A stretch of DNA of 36,739 nt. Source: an uncultured Oscillospiraceae bacterium (GTDB taxonomy: Bacteria > Bacillota > Clostridia > Oscillospirales > Oscillospiraceae). Where the stretch lies: positions 1-36,739 of the forward strand of contig CAAEUZ010000010.1 in NCBI GenBank assembly GCA_900759385.1. The letters run 5' to 3'. The notes beneath the pieces were generated by a model. The model was not told the DNA's origin. It saw only the letters and a program-made list of their open reading frames with translations, and did no database searches. Numbering within the stretch: position 1 is the stretch's first letter; every line of letters starts with the position of its first letter. The translations under genes and the position numbers were made by a program. This document shows, one piece after another, positions 23,621-31,894 of the stretch.

Positions 23621-23702
23621 GAATATCTGGCAAACTATTGAAGCAAGTATAAATCATTTTATGAGAGACGCAAACCGTGCCTTTGCAGACGTGTGCGCGA
23701 TG

Positions 23703-23748
23703 CCGCGGTGCTGGCATAAAACTAAAATCCAGCACCGATTTTGGGGCG
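23703..23748. repeat. 46-bp dispersed repeat, copy 1
   Basis: It matches 30292-30337 at 39 of 46 positions. This copy carries a perfect 8-bp inverted repeat GGTGCTGG / CCAGCACC around an AT-rich centre. It lies between the gntR gene and a tRNA terminator. Both copies sit beside mobile-DNA scars, so it may be the end of a lost insertion element. Confidence 0.6.
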
Positions 23749-23757
23749 AAGATAAAG

Positions 23758-23793
23758 AAAAAGTCCTGAAATCTTGCGATTTCAGGACTTTTT
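23758..23793. terminator. Terminator of a former tRNA-Pro gene (bidirectional)
   Basis: AAAAAGTCCTGAAATC and its exact complement form a 16-bp stem with loop TTGC. On the - strand it comes directly after the tRNA CCA end, and the T run is in the stem itself. It also lies after the + strand gntR frame. Confidence 0.9.
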
Positions 23794-23794
23794 C

Positions 23795-23839
23795 TGGTCC
23801 GAGTGACTGGATTTGAACCAGCGGCCTCTTGAACCCCAT
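23795..23839 (-). tRNA. 3' half of a tRNA-Pro(GGG) gene, partial
   Basis: On the - strand: anticodon loop ATGGGGT (GGG), right anticodon arm TCAAG, variable loop AGGCC, T arm GCTGG-TTCAAAT-CCAGT, acceptor CACTCGG, discriminator A, encoded CCA. The left half (D arm and 5' acceptor) is missing; sequence upstream of the anticodon loop does not pair with TCAAG. This is typical of the displaced 3' end left when an element integrates into a tRNA gene. Proline identity comes from GGG, G37 and the C1-G72 acceptor implied by CACTCGG. Confidence 0.75.
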
Positions 23840-24011
23840 AGTGCGTGTTTTCAAATTCTGTACTTATAATCATACATGATAGATGTATTTGCAAAATCTC
23901 ATGGATTTTCAGAACGTTTTATGCTGTTGAGTCTATGCTGTTTCAACCGCATTCTGGTATGGATCCTGGTACTCCCCGGTCCTGCTTGCGGGATGGGGGG
24001 ATGAGAATTAG
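23840..24011. other. Non-coding stretch beside the tRNA fragment
   Basis: No gene, promoter or stable hairpin can be supported here. It lies between the tRNA-Pro fragment and the stop of the CobW-type gene and is the place where one end of an integrated element would be expected. Confidence 0.4.
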
Positions 24012-24893
24012 CTATATATCAATTCTACTGATTTCAGGAGACGGGGCATCGGACGGAACAGCGTCTAGGCAACGAAAGACGGGGGAAGGATTCAACTCAA
24101 TTATGGCTTCAACGGTAAACCACTGAGAAGCGGGAATGCACTCCAGCCCTTCAATGCACATAATGCCCTTAAACGCTATGTCTGCTGCACAGCAGTACAT
24201 GACATGGCGGCCCAGTACAGCTTTATCCTCGCCGCTTCCTCGCCGGCATTTCACATGAAAAATCTTACCGGCATAGAGGCTTGGATGCTCATTCAGGTCG
24301 CGCAGCCAAATCGCGTAATCGTCGTCCTCCACTGTTACTTCATCCGCATTAAGATCATATGGCAGTTCATCCTGAATTGTATCTGGTATGCGTCTGCCGT
24401 CGGAATATTCAAAAACAATTTGGCAGCTTGTGGACACATTTCTAACCAAGCTATGTAGCGCAGGTATATCGGTTGCCTCACTGCATCTATTGAAAACTAC
24501 AAGATCACAATTTACCAGTTTGTCGTACACAAGCTCGCGCATATTCCGGTTATAAACAAAAACAGTGGTTGAATCAACAAACAGCATCCTGCGCGGAACG
24601 TCCCATGAATCGGGCCAGAAGTCTTTCAATTGCGCGTATTTCCACATACCGTTGTATTCAACAAAAACAGTATCCAAGTTTTCAGGTGCGTATTGTCTGA
24701 AAACAGCGTCGAGTGCATCCGGAGAGTTTGCATCCACAACACAGGCTTCAGGATAAGGGTCTTCTTCGCCAAATTCGCTCTGAATTATAAGTGAGCGACC
24801 GAGCGGGAATTTGGCATCATGCAAAACCTGGTTTATGAACTCGGTTTTACCGGCTCCGAGAAAACCAAGCATAACAAATACCTGTGGTCCCAT
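24012..24893 (-). CDS. CobW/COG0523-type GTPase (putative metallochaperone)
   Basis: A 293-residue protein. P-loop GFLGAGKTEF at about 10-19; a FVEYNGMW stretch at the Walker B position; and VVFNRCSEATDI where the base-specifying NKxD motif normally lies (here NRCS, a departure). Family members load zinc, cobalt or nickel into target enzymes. The usual metal-binding CxCC motif is not seen. It is downstream of tetR in the same - strand unit and divergent from a zinc alcohol dehydrogenase operon, which could be its client. That link is inference. Confidence 0.78.
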   Translation of the reverse strand: MGPQVFVMLGFLGAGKTEFINQVLHDAKFPLGRSLIIQSEFGEEDPYPEACVVDANSPDALDAVFRQYAPENLDTVFVEYNGMWKYAQLKDFWPDSWDVPRRMLFVDSTTVFVYNRNMRELVYDKLVNCDLVVFNRCSEATDIPALHSLVRNVSTSCQIVFEYSDGRRIPDTIQDELPYDLNADEVTVEDDDYAIWLRDLNEHPSLYAGKIFHVKCRRGSGEDKAVLGRHVMYCCAADIAFKGIMCIEGLECIPASQWFTVEAIIELNPSPVFRCLDAVPSDAPSPEISRIDI

Positions 24894-24895
24894 GC

Positions 24896-25447
24896 CTAAC
24901 CCTCAGAGCCACAAAGTGCGGTCAGAGCCTGGGGACATGCATCGTCCAGCGCTCGCGCCACAGTTTCCGTGGGGAGTTTGTAACCACCGAGCACCCATTC
25001 GCGTACGACGGCACAGGTGCCATAGGTATACGCGCGTGCCATAAGAGAGAGCACAGGTGGAGCGCACTCATACTTCTTGTTTATACGACGAAGCCAAACC
25101 TCATATGTGTAGTCACAGTAGGTATCGAAAAAAGAATTTTGTCCACTGTCAGCAAAAGCTTTTTTAAAAAAACCGGGCCGCGACTGAATATACTTTATGA
25201 TGTCCAGCGCAAGACCATAATTGGAAAGGTGAGTTCTCTCGGCGTGCTCAATCAAGTCACTTGCCATCTTTGTATAGACATAGGCTAATAGGTCATTCTT
25301 GTCTTTAAAATACCTGTAAAAAGTTGTACGGCTGGCAGAAGCCTTTTCCACGATGTCATTTACAGTTATGCTGTCAAGCGGTTCTTTTTCCACGAGTTCT
25401 CCCATAGCCTTGGCGAAGACCGCTTTGCTGTCCTGATAAAATGCCAC
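24896..25447 (-). CDS. TetR-family regulator
   Basis: About 183 residues. The HTH is ITVNDIVEKASASRTTFYRYFKDKNDLL, near residues 25-55, followed by a helical ligand domain of the TetR_C/DhaS type with FFDTYCDYTYEVWLRRIN. I choose GTG 25447 because AAAGGA lies about 9 nt upstream; the ATG at 25456 would abut that site. It is divergent from the OYE-ADH-MFS operon and likely its regulator, with cobW translated right after it. Confidence 0.88.
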   Translation of the reverse strand: MAFYQDSKAVFAKAMGELVEKEPLDSITVNDIVEKASASRTTFYRYFKDKNDLLAYVYTKMASDLIEHAERTHLSNYGLALDIIKYIQSRPGFFKKAFADSGQNSFFDTYCDYTYEVWLRRINKKYECAPPVLSLMARAYTYGTCAVVREWVLGGYKLPTETVARALDDACPQALTALCGSEG

Positions 25448-25519
25448 AGGAATCATTCCTTTCTTAGTGAGGAGTGCCTCGCAAATTCTTCTCTATGTTA
25501 AGATATTATCATAAATTCG

Positions 25520-25556
25520 GTCCCACCGCCATAGCTGACGGTGGGACAATTTTTGT
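25520..25556 (+). terminator. Terminator-like hairpin in the tetR-OYE intergenic region
   Basis: GTCCCACCG (25520-25528) and CGGTGGGAC (25539-25547) form a 9-bp stem followed by AATTTTTGTCTTTT. It lies upstream of the best + strand promoter, so it would stop leftward read-in, or a longer leader transcript, before the operon. No + strand gene ends here, so its purpose is open. Confidence 0.6.
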
Positions 25557-25559
25557 CTT

Positions 25560-25587
25560 TTGTGCCGATATGGAATAATACTATAAT
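25560..25587 (+). promoter_or_regulatory. Candidate promoter and operator region for the OYE operon
   Basis: TTGTGC (25560-25565), a 16-bp spacer and TATAAT (25582-25587); a second TATAAT lies at 25590-25595. The symmetric TATAATTTTATA overlaps both and could be the TetR operator. The leader to the start codon at 25735 is about 140 nt and AT-rich. The -35 match is weak. Confidence 0.45.
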
Positions 25588-25734
25588 TTTATAATATTTT
25601 GAGACAATTTTATGCAATTATACCGAGATAGAACACTCTACGTCATATGATTCTTAAAAAATAACTGGTTTTGGATTATCGTTAAATTAACATTCGGCCG
25701 GAGCGAGGCCAAGAAAACAAAGGAGGAAGCCAAA

Positions 25735-27720
25735 ATGGATTTCAAGTACGAACATCTGACAAGTCCGATTACAATCGGCAAGACGACCTTTAAAAACCGC
25801 ATGTTTGTTCCTGCAATGGGTACGGCATATGCAGAGACCAAAGGTCCGTTCGGGGAGTTCAGCAAGGAGGGCATCGAGTACATAACCGAGCGCGCACGCG
25901 GTGGATTCGGAGCAATGATAATCGGTGTGCTGTTCCCAGACTACGAGATTGACCCATGTGCCCCCTCTCAGCATCCGATGCTGCACAAAGCGGAGTTCAT
26001 GGCCTCCGCCATGGATGCAATCGACCAGGCCGGCGCTTTTGACATGAAGCTTATCCAGCAGCTCTCTCCCGGCTGCGGGCGCAACTATCCTGGGCTCTTT
26101 TCCTGTTCCGAGAACGAGGTCTTCGGTTTCCCCGAAATGACGAGTCCGGCCCTGACCCATGATCAGGTGAAGCGCAAAATAGAGATGACGGTCGAGGCTG
26201 CCGGGCTCATGAAGGCCTGCGGATTCGCCGGAGTCGAGCTGAACGGGCACTGGGGATACCTGCTCGATCAGTTCGCCCTTGCTCTCACGAACCACCGCAC
26301 GGACGAGTACGGTGGCAGCCTTGAAAACCGCCTCCGCTTTGCCAGAGAGATTATTGAAGGCATAAAGCAGACATGCGGGAGCGATTTTCTCGTGAGCATG
26401 AGGATGGGGCTCAAGAGCTACGCCAAGGGACTCAACCGCTCCTCATTCACCGGCGAGGACGAGGCCGGACGTACTCTCGAAGAGGGCCTCAAGATTGCCC
26501 AGTACATGGAACAGTTCGGATGTGACATGCTCAACGTAGACGTCGGCATATACGATTGTTTCTATTACGCTGCGCCGCCACAGTATGTTCCCTACGGCTT
26601 CGTCGTACCTATGGCCGAGAAGGCCAAAGAGCTGCTTAACATCCCGGTTATCTGTGGCGCCAAAATGAACGACCCTGATCTCGCCGAAAAAGCCATTGCA
26701 GACGGCAAGATCGATGCTGTCGTGCTGGGCAGGGCATCGCTTGCCGATCCGTATTTTGCAAAGAAGGTCGAAATGGGCAAGCCGGAGGACATCCGTCCCT
26801 GCATTGGCTGCCAGGTCGGCTGCCTGTGGCGTCCTCTCGTTGGCGGACACACTTCCTGCGCTGTCAACCCCGAGTTGTTCAAGGAGACCGACTATGCCCC
26901 CACCAAGACGCTCGAGCCCAAAACTGTGGCAGTAGTCGGCGGCGGTATAGGCGGCATGGAGGTTGCCCGTGTCGCGAGCAAACGCGGCCATAAAGTCACA
27001 ATATACGAGAAAAGTGGGGAACTCGGCGGCATGAACATTCCCGCGTCCGCACATGATTTCAAGGTCGAGCTCGGCGCACTTCGCGAGTGGTATAAGCGAG
27101 AAATGGTTAAGCTCGGTGTCAACGTCGAGTATAACTGTGAAATGGACGCTGAAAAACTCAGGGCACTCAAGCCCGATGTCGCGGTGATCGCTGTGGGTTC
27201 TGCCCCCGTTATGCCAAGCTCAATCCCGGGAATAGACAGCGCAAAGTGCTGCTCCTGCGTGGAAGCGCTTAACGGCAAAGTTGAAATCGGTGACACGGTT
27301 GTAGTAGTCGGCGGAGGACTGACCGGCTGTGAAGTCGCAATAGATTATGCTAAGTCAGGCAAAAAAGTCACTCTTGTAGAGGCTGCAGATAGAGTTCTCG
27401 CCGCCAGCAATATGGTCCCCATTACCTACAGCATGATGGTCAACGACATGCTTGAGTACTATAAGGTGAACGTTGTATGCGGGCGCAAAATCGAAGCGGT
27501 CAACGACGACGGTGTTGTCATATCTCCGACGGCCGGAGGCGAAAGCGAAGTGCTTCCGTGCGACAATGTGGTTATGTCCATAGGCCTGAAGCCGGTTCCT
27601 ACTTTTACCAATGAGCTCCGAGGCAGCGGCATCATGGTGTACGAGGTAGGCGACTGCCGCGCCGTCGGAAATCACTACACTGTTATCCACAACGCTTACC
27701 AGGTGGCTAAGTCTATTTGA
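25735..27720 (+). CDS. OYE-family FMN/4Fe-4S/FAD enoate reductase
   Basis: A 661-residue, three-part flavoenzyme like 2,4-dienoyl-CoA reductase and the bile-acid enzymes BaiCD/BaiH. The FMN TIM barrel (1-345) has FKNRMFVPAMGT, ELNGHWGYLLDQF and NHRTDEYGGSLENRLRF. The 4Fe-4S ligands are in CIGCQVGC plus a later Cys in HTSC. The FAD/NAD domain has VVGGGIGGMEVAR (about 400) and VVVGGGLTGCEVAI (about 525), ending in YEVGDCRAVGNHYTVIHNAY. It reduces an activated C=C bond of an unknown substrate. Strong GGAGG site. First gene of a three-gene operon. Confidence 0.92.
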   Translation: MDFKYEHLTSPITIGKTTFKNRMFVPAMGTAYAETKGPFGEFSKEGIEYITERARGGFGAMIIGVLFPDYEIDPCAPSQHPMLHKAEFMASAMDAIDQAGAFDMKLIQQLSPGCGRNYPGLFSCSENEVFGFPEMTSPALTHDQVKRKIEMTVEAAGLMKACGFAGVELNGHWGYLLDQFALALTNHRTDEYGGSLENRLRFAREIIEGIKQTCGSDFLVSMRMGLKSYAKGLNRSSFTGEDEAGRTLEEGLKIAQYMEQFGCDMLNVDVGIYDCFYYAAPPQYVPYGFVVPMAEKAKELLNIPVICGAKMNDPDLAEKAIADGKIDAVVLGRASLADPYFAKKVEMGKPEDIRPCIGCQVGCLWRPLVGGHTSCAVNPELFKETDYAPTKTLEPKTVAVVGGGIGGMEVARVASKRGHKVTIYEKSGELGGMNIPASAHDFKVELGALREWYKREMVKLGVNVEYNCEMDAEKLRALKPDVAVIAVGSAPVMPSSIPGIDSAKCCSCVEALNGKVEIGDTVVVVGGGLTGCEVAIDYAKSGKKVTLVEAADRVLAASNMVPITYSMMVNDMLEYYKVNVVCGRKIEAVNDDGVVISPTAGGESEVLPCDNVVMSIGLKPVPTFTNELRGSGIMVYEVGDCRAVGNHYTVIHNAYQVAKSI

Positions 27721-27759
27721 CGACCGGGGTTAATACGTACATAAGAAAGGGGTATTAAG

Positions 27760-28881
27760 ATGATAAAGTGCAAATCCATAGTCTGGCGCGAGCAAACCGA
27801 CGGAAGTGTAAAGCCGTTCCTTGAGGACATATACGTCGACGACGAGCCCAGGGCCGGAGAGGTGTTCGTAAAAGTAATTTCCAGCGGCCTGTGCCACACT
27901 GACATGACCTACGCCATGTTCAAAGCCTACGGCCCGAGTGCGATGTTCGGTCACGAGGGCTGCGGCATAGTGCAGAAAGTCGGCGCGGGAGTCAAGTCGG
28001 TAAAGCCCGGTGATAAGGTCGTTATGAGTCTCCAGCTTTCCTGCGGACAGTGCAAGTCATGCATGAAGGGTCTCACTTCACACTGTGAGAAATACACTAT
28101 TGATGCTCATATGCTGCACGAGGACGGAACCAGCCCCTATATGGATATGGAAGGTAAGCCGATAATGGGAGGCTTCGGGACGTCCTTCACCCAGTACATG
28201 ACTACACTGGAAAGCTCGGTTGTCAAGATTGACGATGACGCCCCGGATTATGCAGGTGTATTCAGCTGCGGCATCCAGACCGGTGCAGGCTCCGTGCTGC
28301 ATGAGTTTGACCCGGAACCGGGTGACAGCATTGTGGTTATAGGCGCGGGCATGGTCGGCCTTGCCTCGATTATGGCCGCAAAGATGCGCGATATGTATCC
28401 GATTATAGCCGTGGGCAGTCCACGCAGCCCGATAAAGCTGGAGGCGGCTAAGAAATACGGTGCTACACATGTCATAGTCAATGAGCCGGGTACGGATCTC
28501 ATGGCAGAGATTTTGAAAATTGTTCCGGGTGGAGTTGACTTTTGTCTTGACACGGCCGGCGGCACAGAAATTGCCCCCGTGGCTATCAACTGCACCAATC
28601 CCAAGTACGGCAAGACACTGCTCATCGGCACTTCCGACCTTGGTGCAAAGATGACTCTCAACTGTATGGATCTCATGACTGGACGCTTCGTGGGATCTAC
28701 TGTCATAGGCAAGACCAACCCGCATCTATTTGTACCTCAGCTCATTCGCATGTGGCGTGACGGGCACCTGCCCATTGAGGACTGCCTCAGCTTTTATGAA
28801 CTTGAAGACATGGAGGCCGCCTTTGATGCATTCAATAGCGGCAAAGCCATTAAAGTTGTCATTAACATGCCAAAAGAATGA
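27760..28881 (+). CDS. Zinc-dependent alcohol dehydrogenase (MDR family)
   Basis: A 373-residue NAD(P)-linked dehydrogenase. Catalytic zinc ligands are C45 (CHTD) and H65/E66 (GHEG). All four structural zinc cysteines are present (C95, C98, C101, C109). The Rossmann loop is VIGAGMVGLASI. It oxidises or reduces an alcohol/carbonyl, probably in the same pathway as the upstream OYE enzyme: reduction of an unsaturated aldehyde or ketone and then the carbonyl, or the reverse. It lies 39 nt after the OYE stop with an AAAGGGG site. Needing two zinc ions, it is a plausible client of the nearby CobW GTPase. Confidence 0.92.
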   Translation: MIKCKSIVWREQTDGSVKPFLEDIYVDDEPRAGEVFVKVISSGLCHTDMTYAMFKAYGPSAMFGHEGCGIVQKVGAGVKSVKPGDKVVMSLQLSCGQCKSCMKGLTSHCEKYTIDAHMLHEDGTSPYMDMEGKPIMGGFGTSFTQYMTTLESSVVKIDDDAPDYAGVFSCGIQTGAGSVLHEFDPEPGDSIVVIGAGMVGLASIMAAKMRDMYPIIAVGSPRSPIKLEAAKKYGATHVIVNEPGTDLMAEILKIVPGGVDFCLDTAGGTEIAPVAINCTNPKYGKTLLIGTSDLGAKMTLNCMDLMTGRFVGSTVIGKTNPHLFVPQLIRMWRDGHLPIEDCLSFYELEDMEAAFDAFNSGKAIKVVINMPKE

Positions 28882-28895
28882 TACGAGGTGACGTC

Positions 28896-30083
28896 ATGCA
28901 GGAAAGAAGGAATAGTAATCCTGTGACTTTGTTCATAGGGATGATAATGTTCTCTTTCTTTTCGTCAGCTCATACGCAAATTGCATCCCCTGTTATTTCA
29001 GCGATGGTAGCCGACTTGGGCATAACAAGCACTACTGCAGTGGGCATGATATCCACTCTGCCAAGTCTGACCTGCATTCCATCTGTGCTGATTTGCGGCA
29101 AGCTGTGCGAAAAGGCCAGCAAGAAAATCGTGTGGGTCATAGGATCCGCCATATGGCTTATCGGTGGATACGGTGCGGCGCTGTTTGACAGCATTGCCAT
29201 GGTTCTGGTTTTCCGCGGAATACTCGGCGTGGGCTGCGGGCTTGTCATACCTCTTGTGACAGCCATACCTGTTGATTACTACCCGGGTTCCAAAGCAGCC
29301 ACTCAAATAGGCGTAAACACAGGCATTGCCGGCCTCTGGGGTGCGCTGCTCGGTATACTGTCGGGAGCCCTTGCCGGCTCCGGCTGGCAGACGGCCTTCC
29401 TGCTGCACCTTGCAGCTATCCCTGTCGTTGTAATTGGCTGTATATGTGTCCCGAGCAGACCGACGGTTCTGCCGGAAACCTCTTCAGGGACAGCCGTTGA
29501 ACAGGATAAAGGCAAGCTTCCGGGCGTAGTATTTCTCTATGCAATTATCATATGCGTCAGCATGCTGCCAATAATGGCCTGCTGGTCATATGCTTCCGTA
29601 TTCATAGCGGAAGAATCTCTTGCCACCGAGGCGCAGGCAGGGACAGCGATCAGCATGATAACACTGTTCTCAGCGGTGAGCTCGCTCCTTTACGGGAAAA
29701 TTGCGGCGTTCTTCAAGAGATTACTGCCTGCATTCGGCTTTGGCTGCATTGCTTTAGCGTTTGTGTTTTTGCTTCTGTTCAGAAGTTACGCCACTGTTAT
29801 TATCGGGCTCGCTTTCCTTGGACTGAGCATGGGCATCTTGGTGCCATATGTCCTTGCCGGGGCGGCTATGGCATCTTCTCTTGCAAGGCAGACCATGGCA
29901 CAGAGCATAGTGCTCTGCGGTACGTATGCAGGGCAGTTCCTGTCATCGGTGTGGTATACTCTGGCGACATGGATAACCGGCAGCACCAGTGCCAGAGCTG
30001 TGTTCAATTTCAACATGTGGGTATCCATCGCATTGACTGCGCTGTTCATTGTCACGGCGCTTTTCAGGAAAAAAGAAAATTGA
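28896..30083 (+). CDS. MFS transporter
   Basis: A 395-residue, 12-helix major facilitator protein. Helix 1 starts VTLFIGMIMFSFF; the loop CGKLCEKASKKIVW is the degenerate MFS loop 2-3 motif; and GLWGALLGILSGALAG lies in helix 5. It likely imports the substrate or exports the product of the OYE/ADH pathway. I choose ATG 28896, which has GAGGTGA upstream; an ATG at 28878 overlaps the ADH stop and would add six residues. A terminator follows 16 nt after the stop. Confidence 0.9.
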   Translation: MQERRNSNPVTLFIGMIMFSFFSSAHTQIASPVISAMVADLGITSTTAVGMISTLPSLTCIPSVLICGKLCEKASKKIVWVIGSAIWLIGGYGAALFDSIAMVLVFRGILGVGCGLVIPLVTAIPVDYYPGSKAATQIGVNTGIAGLWGALLGILSGALAGSGWQTAFLLHLAAIPVVVIGCICVPSRPTVLPETSSGTAVEQDKGKLPGVVFLYAIIICVSMLPIMACWSYASVFIAEESLATEAQAGTAISMITLFSAVSSLLYGKIAAFFKRLLPAFGFGCIALAFVFLLLFRSYATVIIGLAFLGLSMGILVPYVLAGAAMASSLARQTMAQSIVLCGTYAGQFLSSVWYTLATWITGSTSARAVFNFNMWVSIALTALFIVTALFRKKEN

Positions 30084-30098
30084 TTTCGCAGCGCAAAA

Positions 30099-30128
30099 GG
30101 AGAGGGCCAGGTTTCTGGCCCTCTCTCC
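30099..30128 (+). terminator. Terminator of the OYE-ADH-MFS operon
   Basis: GAGAGGGCCAG, loop GTTT and CTGGCCCTCTC form a stem of about 11 bp. The following ATTTATA is only moderately T-rich. The place, just after the last gene, supports the call. Confidence 0.75.
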
Positions 30129-30291
30129 ATTTATAAGCTGGCTGCAATCTTTGCGGTGCGTCAATAATGATGAACCGCCTGTATGAACACCGGCACGCGA
30201 ATTTTTCAGGCAGCGCGTCTAGATCACTGCCGGGATGTCCGGCATTGATGGCAAATACAGCTCATGACAGAACACTATCCACCGTTTCCAA

Positions 30292-30337
30292 CCGCGATAC
30301 TGGTATAAAACTAGAATCCAGCACCGGTTTTGTGGAG
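30292..30337. repeat. 46-bp dispersed repeat, copy 2
   Basis: It matches 23703-23748 at 39 of 46 positions, with the core ATAAAACTAGAATCCAGCAC. It lies 11 bp from the left end of the IS30 remnant. In this copy the hairpin arm has decayed. Confidence 0.6.
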
Positions 30338-30347
30338 GGGATAGGTG

Positions 30348-30999
30348 ACTTGTCAAACTACGTGCAACAGCGAAGAAGCTCAAGAGTCCATAGCTCCTGG
30401 GGAGAATGGAAGTTTAAAACTTTGCGAGGCTTGGCGTTGATCAACGCCAGGTTTCGTTTTAGGGTAGCCGGAGCGACACTGGAAAGGTTTCTGCCCTTGG
30501 GGTAAAACTCCTGAAGCAGGCCGTTGCGGTTCTCAACCGTCCCTTTCTGCCATGCACAGTACTGGGCGGCAAAATAGACCTCGCAGTGCAGCCACTCCTC
30601 AATTCTGCACCGGTAGGACACAGGTAATGGTCTTGACCAACTGGGGCGGGAAAGCGGACAGTGTAGTGACAACGGCGTTCTCCATGGTCTCCGCTCGCCG
30701 ATCCGGCATCTTCGCGGAGATGTTCCGCTTACGGATGGACTTGCCCTCGCTGTATTTTCCGAGTGTTTCCTTGTTCCCGTGGCGCTTTCCCTTGCGGTGC
30801 AGTACTTTCAGGTTCCCATTCACCAGGTATTTCTCATAGATCCAGCGGTAGAGCGTTCTCCAGCTTCTTAAGATGATAACTTTCTGAAAATAGTTGCAGT
30901 TGGGGGTGACTATTGGGCGGAAGTTCAGGTATTTTGTGTTGCTGATAAAGGAGGCGGAACACAAGTGTCACCTATTGGTAACGCTGCTATTTGACAAGT
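30348..30999 (-). mobile_element. IS30-family insertion sequence remnant
   Basis: Bounded by ACTTGTCAAA (30348-30357) and its complement (30990-30999). The - strand transposase is broken. One piece (about 30964-30600) has TLYRWIYEKYL, a basic linker, then AFPPQLVKTITC. A second frame (about 30640-30360) has HCEVYFAAQYCAWQKGTVENRNGLLQEFYPKGRNLS, the DDE-domain end of IS30 enzymes. At least one internal deletion (after DRRAE), a further loss at the DRGTEF position and a frameshift show it is dead. The N-terminal HTH is gone. Confidence 0.85.
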
Positions 31000-31012
31000 G
31001 CGGAGTGAAGGT

Positions 31013-31894
31013 TCAACTGAGGAAAAAAGAATTGATATCTTCGATAGACGAAAGGACCTCGGACTCCTTCACCCCGGCGGCCTCTGCGAGAAGAATTGAG
31101 TGCAGAAAAGCGGTGCGAAAATCGGAGTCAAATGCGTGATCGATCAATGAGTAGAACTGCTTGCTTTGTGCTTCCAGTTCCGACAAATACTCTGCATATT
31201 GTTTCTGCAGTTCTTCATCTAAGCAATATTGGGATTCGATGAACTGGTTAATCAGCATCTGCTCTTTTCGGTAGAGCATCAACCGACCATACTCAAATGC
31301 ACAGGAAGCGAGCGCCTGCGCAAACTCGGCGGCCTGCTGACCACAGAACATGGAAGCGGCGGAAGCGACCAGTTTATTCATGGCATCGAGAGAGATCCAC
31401 AGGCAATCTTCTGTATATGCCGTTTCCGCAAGCTCACCGTTTCTGAACAGCACCTCTTTGCCGTGCAGCTCGTCGGCCAGTTTCATGATCGCTTCAACGG
31501 TTTCGTGGGGGGCAAGTCTTGCGAGCATTTCAGCAGAAGCACGTATGTATTTTTCATACAACTGAAATACAGAAATGCTGTACTGCTCGTCGTCGAGGAC
31601 GATGGCATAATCCGACACCGCATGGGTGAGTTCCTTCCAGTCATTTGTATCGAACGAAGAAAGACTTTTTCCGCTTGCGATTTTCTTCAATACGGCAAGA
31701 GTCAGAACCGTTGCAGCCTTTGCGCCTGTTACACTTGGCGCTTCCTCCTTTTCAGATAAAGCCGCCAAGTGTTTCTGCATGGTTTGGATGAGCTGCAGTG
31801 CCTGCTGGAGTTTTTCTCCAGCAGGCGTTTTCATGAGTTGTTCCAGTGCAAACTGTGTTGCTCGGTGCTTGAAAAAATGTCCATTACGCCTCAC
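31013..31894 (-). CDS. Unknown helical protein, second gene of a two-gene unit
   Basis: A 293-residue, almost all-helical protein not recognised as any family. It has an N-terminal amphipathic helix, coiled-coil-prone stretches (about 25-50 and 215-245, with KQYAEYLSELEAQSKQFYSLI), and a small-residue core VTGAKAATVLTLAVLKKIA. There is no TM helix or enzyme motif. The GTG start at 31894 lies inside the end of the upstream gene (11-nt overlap when that gene's frameshift is corrected), so the two are coupled. MKTPAGEK at 31834 is an alternative start. The 3' end abuts the IS30 scar. Confidence 0.65.
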   Translation of the reverse strand: MRRNGHFFKHRATQFALEQLMKTPAGEKLQQALQLIQTMQKHLAALSEKEEAPSVTGAKAATVLTLAVLKKIASGKSLSSFDTNDWKELTHAVSDYAIVLDDEQYSISVFQLYEKYIRASAEMLARLAPHETVEAIMKLADELHGKEVLFRNGELAETAYTEDCLWISLDAMNKLVASAASMFCGQQAAEFAQALASCAFEYGRLMLYRKEQMLINQFIESQYCLDEELQKQYAEYLSELEAQSKQFYSLIDHAFDSDFRTAFLHSILLAEAAGVKESEVLSSIEDINSFFLS

